NCBI GenBank assembly: GCA_003993805.1
Contig: RSEF01000002.1
Coordinates: 158,933,787-158,997,786, forward strand
Source of the DNA: Himantopus leucocephalus
Lineage: Eukaryota; Chordata; Aves; Charadriiformes; Recurvirostridae
DNA: 64,000 nucleotides
Reading direction: 5' to 3'
Positions 47,483-59,092 of the stretch are shown here, one piece after another. The position numbers were made by a program, and so were the translations under genes. The stretch's first letter is position 1, and each line of letters begins with the position of its first letter. The notes beneath the pieces are model-generated. The model had not been told where the DNA came from. It searched no databases and saw only the letters and a list, made by a program, of their open reading frames with translations.

Positions 47483-50400
47483 TCAGCGGCAGGGGCTGCA
47501 GCGCTCCGGGGGGGACCCTTCGGGCGGCTCTGCGGGGACACGGAGCGGCTGGAGCAGTGTGCCCTCCCACACCGGTGCTACCGGGACAGGGGACAGCCGC
47601 ACTGCCCTGCCCCACACCGCCCCACCAGCTCCCCAGTGCTTCCTGAGCCTTGCTGGCACCCCCCCGGACCCCCGGCTCCACGGGGCAGGCAGGGGACCTG
47701 CAGCAGGGGACCCCCCCCTCACCTGGGGGTGCCATGGCCAGGCTCTCCTCGGCCGCGGTAAACTGCAGCTCCGCTCCGTCGGGCAGCAGGGAGCCACGGG
47801 AGCGTGGGCACCGGTCTCCAGAGCGCGTCCTCCGCAGCACCGACTGGGGAGGGAGAGGGTCAACACGCGCGGCGGTTGGGCTGGAGGGGTCGGGACTTCT
47901 GGGGGAGCCCCCCCAAACCCTTACCTTCCTGGCCAGGGGGCTGCTGGGGGCCGAGGCGCTGCTGTAGAGGCTGAGGCTGGAGTTGGAGCGACTGGGGGAC
48001 AGCACTTTGGAGGAGGGGGCCGACTGGTTCCCGGCACACTTGGCCGCGGCAGCCCCGAAGGTGTCTGGGGACAGGTACTTCTCATTAATCTTCAGGTTGG
48101 TCCTTCCCTTCACTGGGAACGACAGAAGCGGTGAGCGGGGCCAGCACTGGGGGTCCCGCAGCCTGGGGAACCCGGTGGGCTGCGTCCCATATGAGCACTA
48201 CTGACCCGCACAGCGCCGCAGGCACTGCACCTGGGCGCAGGGACGCCCACCACAGGTGCCAGGGCTCTCCTGGGCTCAGCGGGCGCAGACCCTCCTGGCC
48301 GCAGATCTGTGGGCGCCCCGTGCCCGGCACCCGGTGTGGGACATCCATACCCACCTCGGCAGGGGTCGTTCTTCACCAGGAACTCGTCCAGCGCGATCCA
48401 GCCCCCGCCGACGCGCACCATCAGGGTGCTGCGCAGGATCCGCACCATCCGCAGTTGCTGGGACTCCCCGAACTGCAGGGGATGGGGACGTCAGGGGCTG
48501 GGGTGCTTCGGCAGCACCAGTGGCCGGGGAGGGGGTGCCAGAGCAACTACCAGCACCCAGATCTGCCCATCACCCAGCCATGGGGTCCCCTGCGGCCCCT
48601 CCATCCCCGCCAGCACTGCCCTCCCTGCCGTGCCACAGCAGCACCCAGGGCCAGGGGTCCCGTGGGACATGCGGACGTGTCCCCTCCCTGACGCTGCCAA
48701 GGGTCTGGGGTAGGGAGCCACGGTGCATGGGGGCTGCGGGACCTCTGCACGGTGCAGGCAGTGCACGGGTGCCGGAGCAAGCCCGGGACGCCAGGCTGGG
48801 GAACGGGGGCTGCTGGCCGCAGCAGCAGGGCAGGAGGCGGCGGTGCAGGCCGGCACTTACCCGGTACCTGTTGGCACTGATCTGCTCCACCTGGAAGCGC
48901 TTGGCACAGTTGCACTGGGCCACTTGCCTGTTCACCTGGGGACAGCGCGTTCGGCTCAGACGCACGGCGGGGACCCCCACCCTGCCTGGCCCCAGCCGCC
49001 GCGGCCCCCGCACCGTACCTCGTCCTGGATCTGGTCAGCATCAGCAGTCCGGCGCAGCGGGTCCCGGTTGGGGTGCAGGGCGCTGATGAACTCGTAGTAA
49101 TCAATGAAGCCGTCACCATTCATGTCGAAGATACTCGCCACAGCGTTCATCTCCAAGACGTTGGTGGGGAACTCTGGGGAGGGAAGGGGACCCTCAGCCC
49201 GCCGTGCCCTGTGCAAGACCAGCCGGTGCTGGCACCGAACCCTGCCCCTGCTCCGAGGGGGATCCCAGCTGGTAGATCATCTCTGCCAGTGCTGCCCCAC
49301 ATCTCCCCACACTGCCCTCTCCCCGGCTCTCGGGGGGGGGGGGTAAAAGCCCTGCGGGATGCTCCAGCCCAGTGCCGGCGCACTCACTGGAGGAGAGGAC
49401 GCTCTCGATGAACTCCCGCTGGCTGATGCGCCCGTCCTGGTCCCTGTCGATGCCTCGGAAAACATCCAGCACACGGGACTTCATTTGGCTGATCCACTGC
49501 ATGTAACGCTTTCTCCAGACCCCGAAGTCAAAGTGAGCAAACTCCTCCAGCTCGGAGAGGCACAGACGGGAGTTAATGCGCTGGCAGGAAAGCCCCCGCT
49601 GAGCCACCCATGGCGTCCCCTGACCCCACTGGGGCTGACAAAGGGGTCTCTGCCTGGGACCCCCAGGTTGGAAGGGGAGCCACGGGCTCCTGCAGCTGGC
49701 TCTCGGCTGCCCGGGGGCTCCTGGCCACGGGGACGGGGTCTGGGAAGGCTCCTGGGCACTGCCCGTTCCATCCCCCTGACCCTGGGGACCGTCCCCATCC
49801 TCCTCCGACCCCGGGCAAGGGGCTCCCACCGGCATGGCTGCCCCTACCTCTCGCAGGCGCTGCATGGCCGTCTCCAGCCGGTACTGCCGGTCCAGGGCCA
49901 GAAGCCAGAGCTGCTGCCAGCGGTGCAGGAGCTGGGCCATGAGGGGCGTCTGGGGCTCCAGCCCCCCGAGCGGCACCGCCGGCGCGCCCTGCGCCTTCCC
50001 CGCACTGCGGCGCCCTGCGGCCAGCAGAGACGGGCAGTGAGGGCACGGCCGGGGGTCCCAGGGCACAGTGCAGCGCGGCATGGGGGGCAATGGGGGCCCT
50101 TACGTGTGGCCAGCCGGCGGGCAGCCGGCGGGCCCAGCTCCACGGCCATCTTCCGCTTGCAGGTCTTGGTGACCTTCTCCACGTCGGGCTGCTTGCGGTT
50201 CAGCTCCTCCATGAACACCTGATGCAGAGCGCTGGGGCTGAGCACCCGCCGGCTGCACCGGCAGGTCCCCATCCCCAAGCCCATGCCCGTGCCTGGCGAG
50301 CCCCGCCGGGCTGCTGGCACAGCCGGGGAGTTCAGTGCGGGGTCCCTCACTGTGTGCTGGGTGTTGAGCTCCTCCAGCTGCTCGGCCTCCTCCGGCAGCG

Positions 50401-53389
50401 GCTCCTGGTCCCGCAGGCTCAGCGCCTCCTCGGCGGCCGTGATCCAGTCAATGAGTTGGGCCATCTCCTCCCGCTCGGCGGCCAGGCTGGCCTGCTGCGC
50501 CTGCAGCCGCTCGCCCTGCTGCTGGGCCCAGCTCAGCACCTGCGGGCACCGCCAGGGGAGATGGGCCACGGGGGCTGGTGGGGGGCACGGGCACGGCGGC
50601 CCCGCTGCGCACCCCGGTGTCTGTGTCCCGACCAGGCACCGCAGGGCCATCGCTTCGGGGGGTGACAAGTCTCTGCAGGGGGAGCTGAGGTCCACCCCTG
50701 CCATGCAGCAGGCACGTGGACCCCCAGCCGGCAGCCGTCATGGCAATGGGGCAGGGACGTGGGGGGTCCATGGCCCACCCGTGACCACGGGGCAGGACCG
50801 AGATCCCGCTGGGCAGCCGAGGGGCCTTTGCAGCTCCTGCATGCTGCCGCTGCTGCTGTGAGCACCGGTCCTCGGTGCATCCCTGCAAGCAGCAGCCGAA
50901 CGTGCCGGTACCCAGGTCTGTGCCACCGCGGACGTGCCAGCTGCCCTGGCAGCCCCGAGGGCGGCAGGACCCCGGAGCAGGTCCAGATCAGATACGGCAG
51001 CTCTCTGCTCACTAAGGGCTTTGTGCAGATAAGGGCAAGGGATCGGCTGAACCTGTCAGACCCGTTCAGGGAGAGCCGGCAGCGCTCACGCCTGCAAAGC
51101 CATCATGCCGGGGAGCCACCAAGCAGTGGCAGGAGCGGGGTCCAGAATGGGGATCCCTGGGCCACTGCTCCCCGGGGACTCCCTGCCCAGGCTGCACGGC
51201 GTCTGCCATCTCAGGTGTGTGGAATGAGCCACCGCTGGCCAGGTGGCACCGGAGAGGCGCCGGGTGACCCCCTGCCTGGCCCCAGGATGGGGGAGCAGGG
51301 GTGGGAGCGAGGGCACGGGCAGGGCTGGCCAGGGTGGTGCGTCCCATCGGCTCACGGAGGGTCAGGTCTGTGCAGGGGGAGCTGAGCCAGGCCAGACCAG
51401 ACTGTCTGTGTTGGCCGGGGACGGGGCTGAGCATCCCCAACTCCCAGCCAGGAGGGCTGCGCCGAAGGGGCACTGGTGCTGGGAAAGGTGCAGGATCATG
51501 CTCGTCTGGGGCGTGGGCACGGATCTGCCGTGTGTCCAGGGAGGGATGGAGAAGGGGCGCCCAACTCACCTCCTGGAAGCGGCTCTTGACGACCGTGACC
51601 CAGGACTTGATGGTGATGATGGAGTCAGGGTGGCAGGTGGAGAGGATCTCCTCCCCCAGCGAGGTGATGCACTCCAGCTCCAGCTGCTGGCACTGCAGCG
51701 ACTTCATCAGCTCCTGGGGGAGCGCACGGACCGTGGTACTGCCAGCCGGCAGCCCCCTGCACCCTACAGCGCACCCCAGCGCCGCAGGGACCAGCCTGCA
51801 CCCGGTCGGGTGTGTGGGCGAGGGAAGGATGCTGGGTGGAGTGAGCATGGCTGATTTTGCGTGGGGCGCTTGGGACCCCGAATCTCCATGGCTCAGGGTG
51901 CCTGGGGTCCCAAACCCCATGTCTTGGTGTGATGGGACCCACATCTCGCTGTCGTGCACCCCACACCATGGCAGGGTCAGCTGGGGCTGGCTGACCCTGG
52001 CAATGGGACATCCCGGGGCAAGGATGGAGCCACCCTGGAGGTGGGGACTGGTGGGGACTGGTGGGGACAGACACTGACCTGCAGCTGGTTCTGGCACTCC
52101 TGCACGGCCAACTCCTCCTCGGGGAAGACACCGTACTTGAGGGTTTTCTCCGACTCGGAGAGGCGACCCAGGAAGGAATGCACCAGGGTGTGGAACTCCT
52201 CTGCCTGCCACGGACAGGGGACCCGCTCAGCGCCCACGTCCCAGCCCCCCGGCCAGACCCCGAGCCCCGCAGCTTGCCGCTCCTGCCTGGGGCCAGGCGA
52301 GCGCGGTGCAGCACCGGGCGCCCGCGGGAGAGCTGCTGTCAGCCCAGCTCAAGCCCCACGGCAGGGCAGAGAGGATGCTCCTTGCCCCAGCATGGCACCT
52401 GAGCCCCATCAGTACTTCCCCATCGAGCGGGGCGCCCCACACAGCGCCCTGCAACACACAGCTGTCGTCCCCCTGCGGCACCCAGCGCCCGCAGCACTCA
52501 GCCTGGCAGCCAGCCACGGCACCTTGCGACACGGCCACCCGCCGCCCGGCCACCCCACGCAGCAGCCCGTGACACGTGGCCACATGCAGCACTGGCACAA
52601 CCCCATGCAGCACCCCGCAGCGCGGCCACACGCAGCCCTGGGAACCCCATGCGCCTGCAGAGCCTTCCCACGGGGATGCGCCGGCGGCAGACCCCGACCT
52701 TGCCACCCGGGGATGCCCTGGGACGGCTGCTGCCCCCTGGCACCCCCCGTGCCTCGGGTCCCACCTGCCGGAGCGCAGCCTCCAGCCGGGCCTGCTTGGA
52801 GATGGAGAGTTTGCAGACCAGGTCCCAGCGGGCGCTCAGCTCCTCCATCTGCTTCTGCAGCCACTGGGAGTCGACGCTGCTGCTGCCGCGGGTCAGGTCC
52901 CGCACTGAGCGCTTCAGCATCTTGATGCAGCTGGCCCGCTTGCCCAGCTCCTTCTGGAAGACCTGGGGAGAGGGCAGGAGGGGGTGGGCGATACGGGGGG
53001 GTCCCAGCGCCCTGCCTGGCCCCCACGCACCCCAGGCCCCTGTGCAGCAAGGGGGTGCATGGGGCGCGCCGACACTGCCCCAAGGACTGGGAGCAAAGTG
53101 GGGGCTGCGCCGGTGGGCAAAGCCCATCCTGCGCCCGGCTGCCGTCCCGCCCCAGGCCGGAGGGTGGGCAGTGCTGGTGCAGAGCCCAGATCTCCCCAGA
53201 CACCTCCCCGCACGGCTGGGGACACCCACCTTGTGCTTGTCCATGAGGTCACTGACCAGGTCCCGGTCCCCTCCGACGGGCACATCCTCGCTGAGCTGTG
53301 GCTCAGCCCGGTACAGCCAGTCCATGAGGGCCTGCAGCGCATCCGTGAACTTGCCCGAGAAAAGCAGGTTCTCCTCCAGCTTGTGTTGC
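47483..53389 (-). CDS. Spectraplakin-like protein, C-terminal 654 codons (spectrin repeats, EF-hands, GAS2); 5' part missing
   Basis: Exons in transcript order: 53230-53389, 52765-52962, 52079-52204, 51570-51713, 50351-50539, 50104-50218, 49848-50014, 49388-49550, 49019-49173, 48861-48935, 48355-48472, 47925-48112, 47723-47843, 47483-47529. All are GT-AG with matching phases. Fragment residues 1-290 are spectrin repeats ([39 protein letters not shown]). Two EF-hand loops follow: [12 protein letters not shown] (401-412) and [12 protein letters not shown] (437-448), both with full calcium ligands. A GAS2 domain spans about 473-537 ([30 protein letters not shown]), then a Ser-rich tail ending in ERCSPCR. 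This layout is that of MACF1 and dystonin, actin-microtubule linkers; plectin lacks it. It differs from both at many positions, so it looks like a third paralogue. The last exon is the least certain. Confidence 0.93.
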
Positions 53390-53674
53390 CTGCAAGGAGT
53401 GGCGCAGGCAATGCCAGCAGCGCCCGGGGGCCGGCGCTCAGCCCCACAGTGCACGGAGTGGCTGCCCCACGGGGAGCCCGGCAGCGTGGCTCTAAGTGCC
53501 TGGGCTTGCCGATGGCTGGGGACAGATCCTGGCTGCATCCCCGGGGGACAGAGCCCCGCAGAGCTGGGGCAGGGTGTCCGGAAGGACGCCCAGGGAGGAA
53601 GGACAATGCCATGCCCCCCGCCTGGGACCTGCATGGCAAGCAGAGGGCAGGCACCCCATCCCCATTCCCATCCC

Positions 53675-53684
53675 NNNNNNNNNN
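53675..53684. other. Assembly gap (10 Ns)
   Basis: Ten Ns inside what should be an intron of the spectraplakin-like gene. GC-rich sequence continues for about 60-70 bases beyond it before composition changes. Confidence 0.95.
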
Positions 53685-53742
53685 CTCTCCAGCCTGGCCG
53701 GGTCCCTCTGGGTGCCATCCCCTCCCTGCACCTTTCCCACAA

Positions 53743-53785
53743 AAGGTTGGACATTTTCCGATCCCTTCTAACCTGGGCTGTTTTA
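53743..53785 (+). mobile_element. Possible CR1 tail at the composition boundary
   Basis: GGTTGGACATTTTCCGATCC followed by CTTCTAACCTGGGC resembles the last 40 bases of a CR1 tail. GC-rich DNA ends and AT-rich DNA begins here. Confidence 0.5.
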
Positions 53786-56700
53786 AGATTTATTATTCAC
53801 TTAGAAACTTAGCCTATCATTTAATATACAATTAAAAGACTGAAAGGACTGGAGAATTTACAACTCTCTTCTAAAATCTGTTTCAGTGGCTACCCTCACA
53901 TTAAGAATTGTCCTTCATTTTCATTCTGTGCTGTTAAGGGCAGACAGCACACTAGGAGAGTGTTTGTCCAAGGTGACAATGAGCTAAATGGAAAATTCTC
54001 ACACTAAACCTGGCATCACTCATTAGGTACCAACAGTTTGGAGGACAAAACTCAGCAAGGACCTTGATGCTGAATGCAGGAACAAAAGCTAGGTAGCTAA
54101 AGAGAATGAACTAAATCCACAAACAGAAACTATCACATTTGAAGTGGAAGAAAAACTGTGGCATTTAGTGAACTGAAGTCTGAATAAACTCCGTCATGTT
54201 ATCCACCGTCAAAAAAATTGAATTCAGCCAGAACAGGTGAATGAAAAGGCAGTATGAAAGACAAGGAATGGAAATACATCTTACAAGAGAACATTAGAAG
54301 AATTTGGTTTCTTTAATCTAGCAAAATGAAGGCTAGAAGGAGTTGTGACTGATGTCCATAAAAATATACCAAGGACAAGTAGATAAAAGGTCAGATAGGA
54401 GGAAGGGATTTTTCAAGATAGAATATAATGAAAACAATGAATTAACAAATGCAAGTTCAGCTTGAAAGTTTCTAGCCATTCAAGAAGTAGAAATCTGGAA
54501 AAGTTTTTGGTTTCTCCCAGTAGGAGGAACCTGAGTGTGTGCACACACGTCAAGTAACGGGAGGAAACAATCTATATTTAATAAAAAGTTTGACTGACGT
54601 ATGAAATAGAGTATGATATCCAGTTGCTAGTGACAGTAGGAGACTTGACTTCAGGAATTCTTCAAATAGTCTGTTATCTTTCTCATAAATTTATAGCTTG
54701 TTGCTCCCAAACTGAGCTCAGTGCTTTTTTTGGCTAAAGCATATCTTCCAGAAACAGCAACCTATCCCAATCTTGCCCTGTTTCAGTTCCCAGATCCAAG
54801 CTGGAGATTGTCTTCCACCACAAGGTCTCAAAACTATTCTAGGAGTTATCCTTCTCCTTTATTGACATAGTCAGAAAATACTATTGAGTTTGCAAGTAGG
54901 GAGCAGTTTTTAAAGTCATGCAAATGCTTAAGCCCCATTAATTTCTACAGGAGTTATTTTAACACCTATATTTTTCATTCTAAGCAGTGAGACCCATCTG
55001 TCATATACATCGTGTTTTCCTATTTCGAAAGTGAAAATTTGCAATGGAGTGTTTTGTTTAAACACTGTGTCTTCCCTCTCTCTGTTAAAACAACTCTTCT
55101 ATTGCCTTCTGCTCTTTCTATTTGAGAAAGCAAACCAGACGATTGTGCCACACTCTTAGAGCAGGAAAAGGAAACTCTGCAGATAGTTGTGCGTTTGTGT
55201 GAGAAATCATTCCACGGTTTGCTACTTGGTCCTCAAGAAAGCTCCAGATCAGACAAGATTTGCAGTTGACACAGAGTGATATATTATGATGAATAAGCAC
55301 CAATCACACAAGTAATATCTGTCACTTTGTAGGTGAACCGTATTCAAACTGTGCCTTAATAGACCTGAATGCAAAGCTGTATGTCTACAAGATGAGATTA
55401 CAATCCCCACCTCCAAACTGTTGGAGGGTCACAGCGTAAGAAAGACTAAGGGCCCTTCAACCCAGAAGGAAAAGGTCATAAAACATTCCTATGGCAATAA
55501 ATTAAAAGCCGGACAAATTCAAACAGAAAATATGGCATATTTTTCCTTGCTCAATGGGAATTTCTGTCATTTAAAAAATTAAATGACAGAAAGCAGAGTG
55601 CAGTACCTTCTCATAACTTTGAGAGGACTCTGCTCTGTCAGAAAGTACATTCTAGTCAAGCCATCTGAGCAAACACAGGTGACATGACCTTTATTGCAGT
55701 ATAGAAGAGAGGTTTATTAATCTTTTCAGGTTTTAGAATTCACAGGTCACATTGTGGGAAAATCAAATTTGCTACATAAGAATTGTAAGCCTGACAATGT
55801 CCTGATGAGCACATGGTCTTGCCCAGCAAACAATAAAACCAGACCAAGGCGCAGAGGTCCAAGCGTAAAGGCAGCATTGCAGCAGCGTCATGGGATAGAG
55901 AGGACTGCTCACAACGGCAGGGCATCCCGGTGCTATGCACTAAGTGGGATCTTTTGTCAGTCGAACCCCCTTACCACTGGGTGCTTCAGGACCAAGCTGC
56001 ACTGGCACGGTCTGCCTCTGGCAAACAGTAATTGTGGTGGCAAGCATGAGGCCTGCATTCAAACACAAACAGCAATACTTCTGAGCAATTTCCACAGGAC
56101 AGGAGTCCTTTAAGGAGAAGACCTGACTGGCTTGACTGCAGGGCGACAAGATACGACACCCGAGCAGAAGCAGCTGACAGGATCTTTTCCACCCTCCAGC
56201 AAGGAAGCCAAGGCGCTTTGACCATGTAAGATCAGCCTAGCTTTATCCTAGGGAGAGAAATTAGCAGCGTATCCTTTCTAGACAGCCTTGTGCAGCTGGC
56301 AGAATGTGTTGTGGGAGAAGCAAACACCTATAAAGCCCCTCAGCCAGCACAAGTTTTGCCAGTGCAGAGCCCTTCATGACTCCTGTATTGTCAGGTGCTC
56401 TGCAGAAGACAGGTTAAGCCTGGGCAAACACAGGACGACATCAGCCATTATTGCAGACAAAGAAGCACCAGTCACTTTAACAGAACTTGGGACCCTTTTT
56501 CCGCTATTATCTTCAATCTGCCAAGCAGCTCTTTCTGGACTATTTCTTCAAAAGTTATCTGAAAACAAACTGACTTCAGGTGCAGCCTTGTGCCTTCACG
56601 TAGCAGCTCAATATGCTTCTTTTCTCCTCCAAAAACCTTCCTACAACCCAGATACAGCCCTTTCTGCAGTGCCGATGGAGACTGAGACAAAACATTGGGT

Positions 56701-59092
56701 ACAGCATCAGCAGTGGGATCCAGATACCCGCTATCAGATATCATATGCTTTAACAAAATTACTTCTTTCACTGTGAGAGTCCCATTGGCACTAACAGCTA
56801 AAAGTGCTCTGGAAGTACCAGCTGCACACAAAGCACTGGGCTCCCTACACCCTGATGCCAGGGTGCTGACAGAAGTGAGGCAGATGTCTCCAGCTCTACT
56901 CTGGCAAGGTTAGTCTTCGGCTCAGGGTTATGGTTTAGGCTAAAAGATCACACAATCAGTAGTTCCTTCTCTCGTAAGAGTTGTATAAAATTATATAAGG
57001 AATGTGATAGCAGCATTATGAACTTAAACTGTGCTGCTCAAGGGGCACAAGGCTCTGCGCTCTGCAATGGTCTTGCTCTGTTTATCAGCCCATTGGCTTA
57101 GCTATAACAGCCTCTTCTCAAGGACATGAAATCATCCCTGGAAACAGCAGGTAGATGCTATTCCTGGGATCGGTCTCTTCCCCGGCTAATTCTCTACTCA
57201 GATGCTAAGTAGTCTTTAAGGGCCTGAGCATTTTTCCTGTTGTCCTCCACCTGTTCACTGAGAGGCACGTGCTTTTCACAGCCGATGCTAGGGAAGATGG
57301 CAGGGGCACCCCTCTGAGCAGGAGCGAGATGTCCCAACAGCACAGTCCCGAGTCCAGCTCTCACTGACAGCACTCTCAGCCTGAGTCCCACAGTTTGCTG
57401 TCCCTGATGTTTCTGGAGACTGAATCTTCCACAGGAGCTGCAGTCCTGGTAGGTGCCCAGCACGATTCCACTATAATGGCAGAGTACCACTGACTGGAGA
57501 GGTCAGCAGCCATCCGCCGAGCTGAGCGTGCCCCCAGAGCTGTAGGACAATCAACTGCTTCCCAAAGCTGGTCTGCTCGGGGGCGACTCCACCCATTTGT
57601 TGAATCTCCAGTATGCTTCTCCTTGGGAACTGCACTACCACGTACAGCGAGAAAACAGATCTGCACAAAGCAGACTGCACTGCAGGGACAGCGGAGTGAA
57701 CCTGGGGCCTCTAATCAGCTACCTTCTCCAGCCACCACAGAGATGCTCTAGGCAGTTCCACTGGATGCAGGTGGAGCATGGGCAGGAGCCACGGAAGAGG
57801 CAGGCAGACTGTTACCTGACACAAGGCTGAGGTTTCCTGGACCACTGCACCTCGAGGAGCAAGAAAACTCTGCAAATGGACCGTGACGTCTAACAGCTGG
57901 AAAGAAGGACCAAGAACAGCGATTTCCCAAATGAGGGACCAGGAAGCACCTGGCTATACTCAGTTTTGTCTCTGAGCGACAGAAGAGCTATGCAAAAGAG
58001 AAATGCAAGAAATATGGATGTGTTCTTCAATGATCTAGAGCTAAGATGGACAAATCTTCAGGGCACACTAACTGTGGACCACATCTGAGCCAGCCCATGT
58101 TTCACCTAAGTGGAATGGATTTGTCACCTCCCTCCCAGAAAGTCTTACTCCAAAACCAAGAAAGAAAAGCCTCCGTTTCACACCCTGAGGGAGGAACAAA
58201 GAGCTGTTCAGAGAGACAACCAGGCCAGCGCTCATGTAATACATGGGTCTGGTACCATTGTACTGTCCTAAGAGAAGAAACCTTCATGCAAGCCCATAGT
58301 ACAGACAACAGTTTCTGCCTCTTGCCAGTGGCAGCAGCACTCTGCTTCCAGCAGCTCCTGGGAAGCACTGCCTGTAGAAAGCCCAAAGGATCGGGCGAGC
58401 CTACTGAAAACTTGGAAACAAAATCAGGAAGTTAATCACAGTCAGAGGATGAGCTAACGCAGCAAGACACAAGACTTTAAACTTTGGCACAGAACACCAT
58501 ACACGTGCCAGGGGCTTCGTGGACCCTCTAGTGCCACCTGTCCCGTTCTGACATCCCCCAGAGCTGCATGGGGAGACTTGAGGGGATTCTGTAGGGGCGG
58601 CTGCATGAGATGCATGAATTATTAGCTCCAGTCCCAGTCCACCTTTCTTGTGCAACGGCATGTCGTGAGTTAGATCCTCCCCCCTCTCCCAAAGGGTCAT
58701 ACACAGCACCCAGCAGATTCCCGAGGCCTCTACCCCTTCAGGGCTACCCACCACTCCCAGAAGTATGCATTTATTTCCTTCCACCTTCTCTTTCCTTAGT
58801 GCACAGCAAATAGGAACTGAACTTTCCACCTCAGCCCCCTTTGGTTTTTTTTATACTTCTTCCATCTCACTCCTGATCTGCAGCAGCCATTCTCGCCTCA
58901 GGTATGGAAAAGTAGGGAAAGGAGGTGAAAGCAGGGGAGGAAACAATCATTGTGTGTTTGTGATCAGTCAGGTCCAGAAGCCACTTGACCCAGAGAGATC
59001 AGTTTCCCCTACAACAACGGGTGAGCCTGGGAAGCAAATCAAGCAGACTGAATGATTTTTGGCAGAGAGAGAACAGTAGGAGTGGTACAGAC

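Larger units (their letters stand above)
53390..59092. other. Region with no recognised exon between the spectraplakin and SCRIB parts
   Basis: GC-rich up to about 53.74 kb, interrupted by 10 Ns, then AT-rich. No spectrin-repeat exon continues the spectraplakin upstream, and no exon for the first SCRIB PDZ domain is found downstream of the SCRIB exons. Short open frames, such as 57194-57490 on the minus strand, have no recognisable content. Confidence 0.6.

Noticed and set aside
46668..48113. 481-codon minus-strand frame treated as a single exon
   Set aside because: Only 47925-48112 of it is coding in that frame; donor sites and phases show the transcript splices out of it, and the rest is intron and 3' UTR.
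57194..57490. Possible terminal exon on the minus strand ending in ALKDYLASE
   Set aside because: It is not a SCRIB sequence, lacks a clear acceptor and poly(A) signal, and matches nothing I can name.
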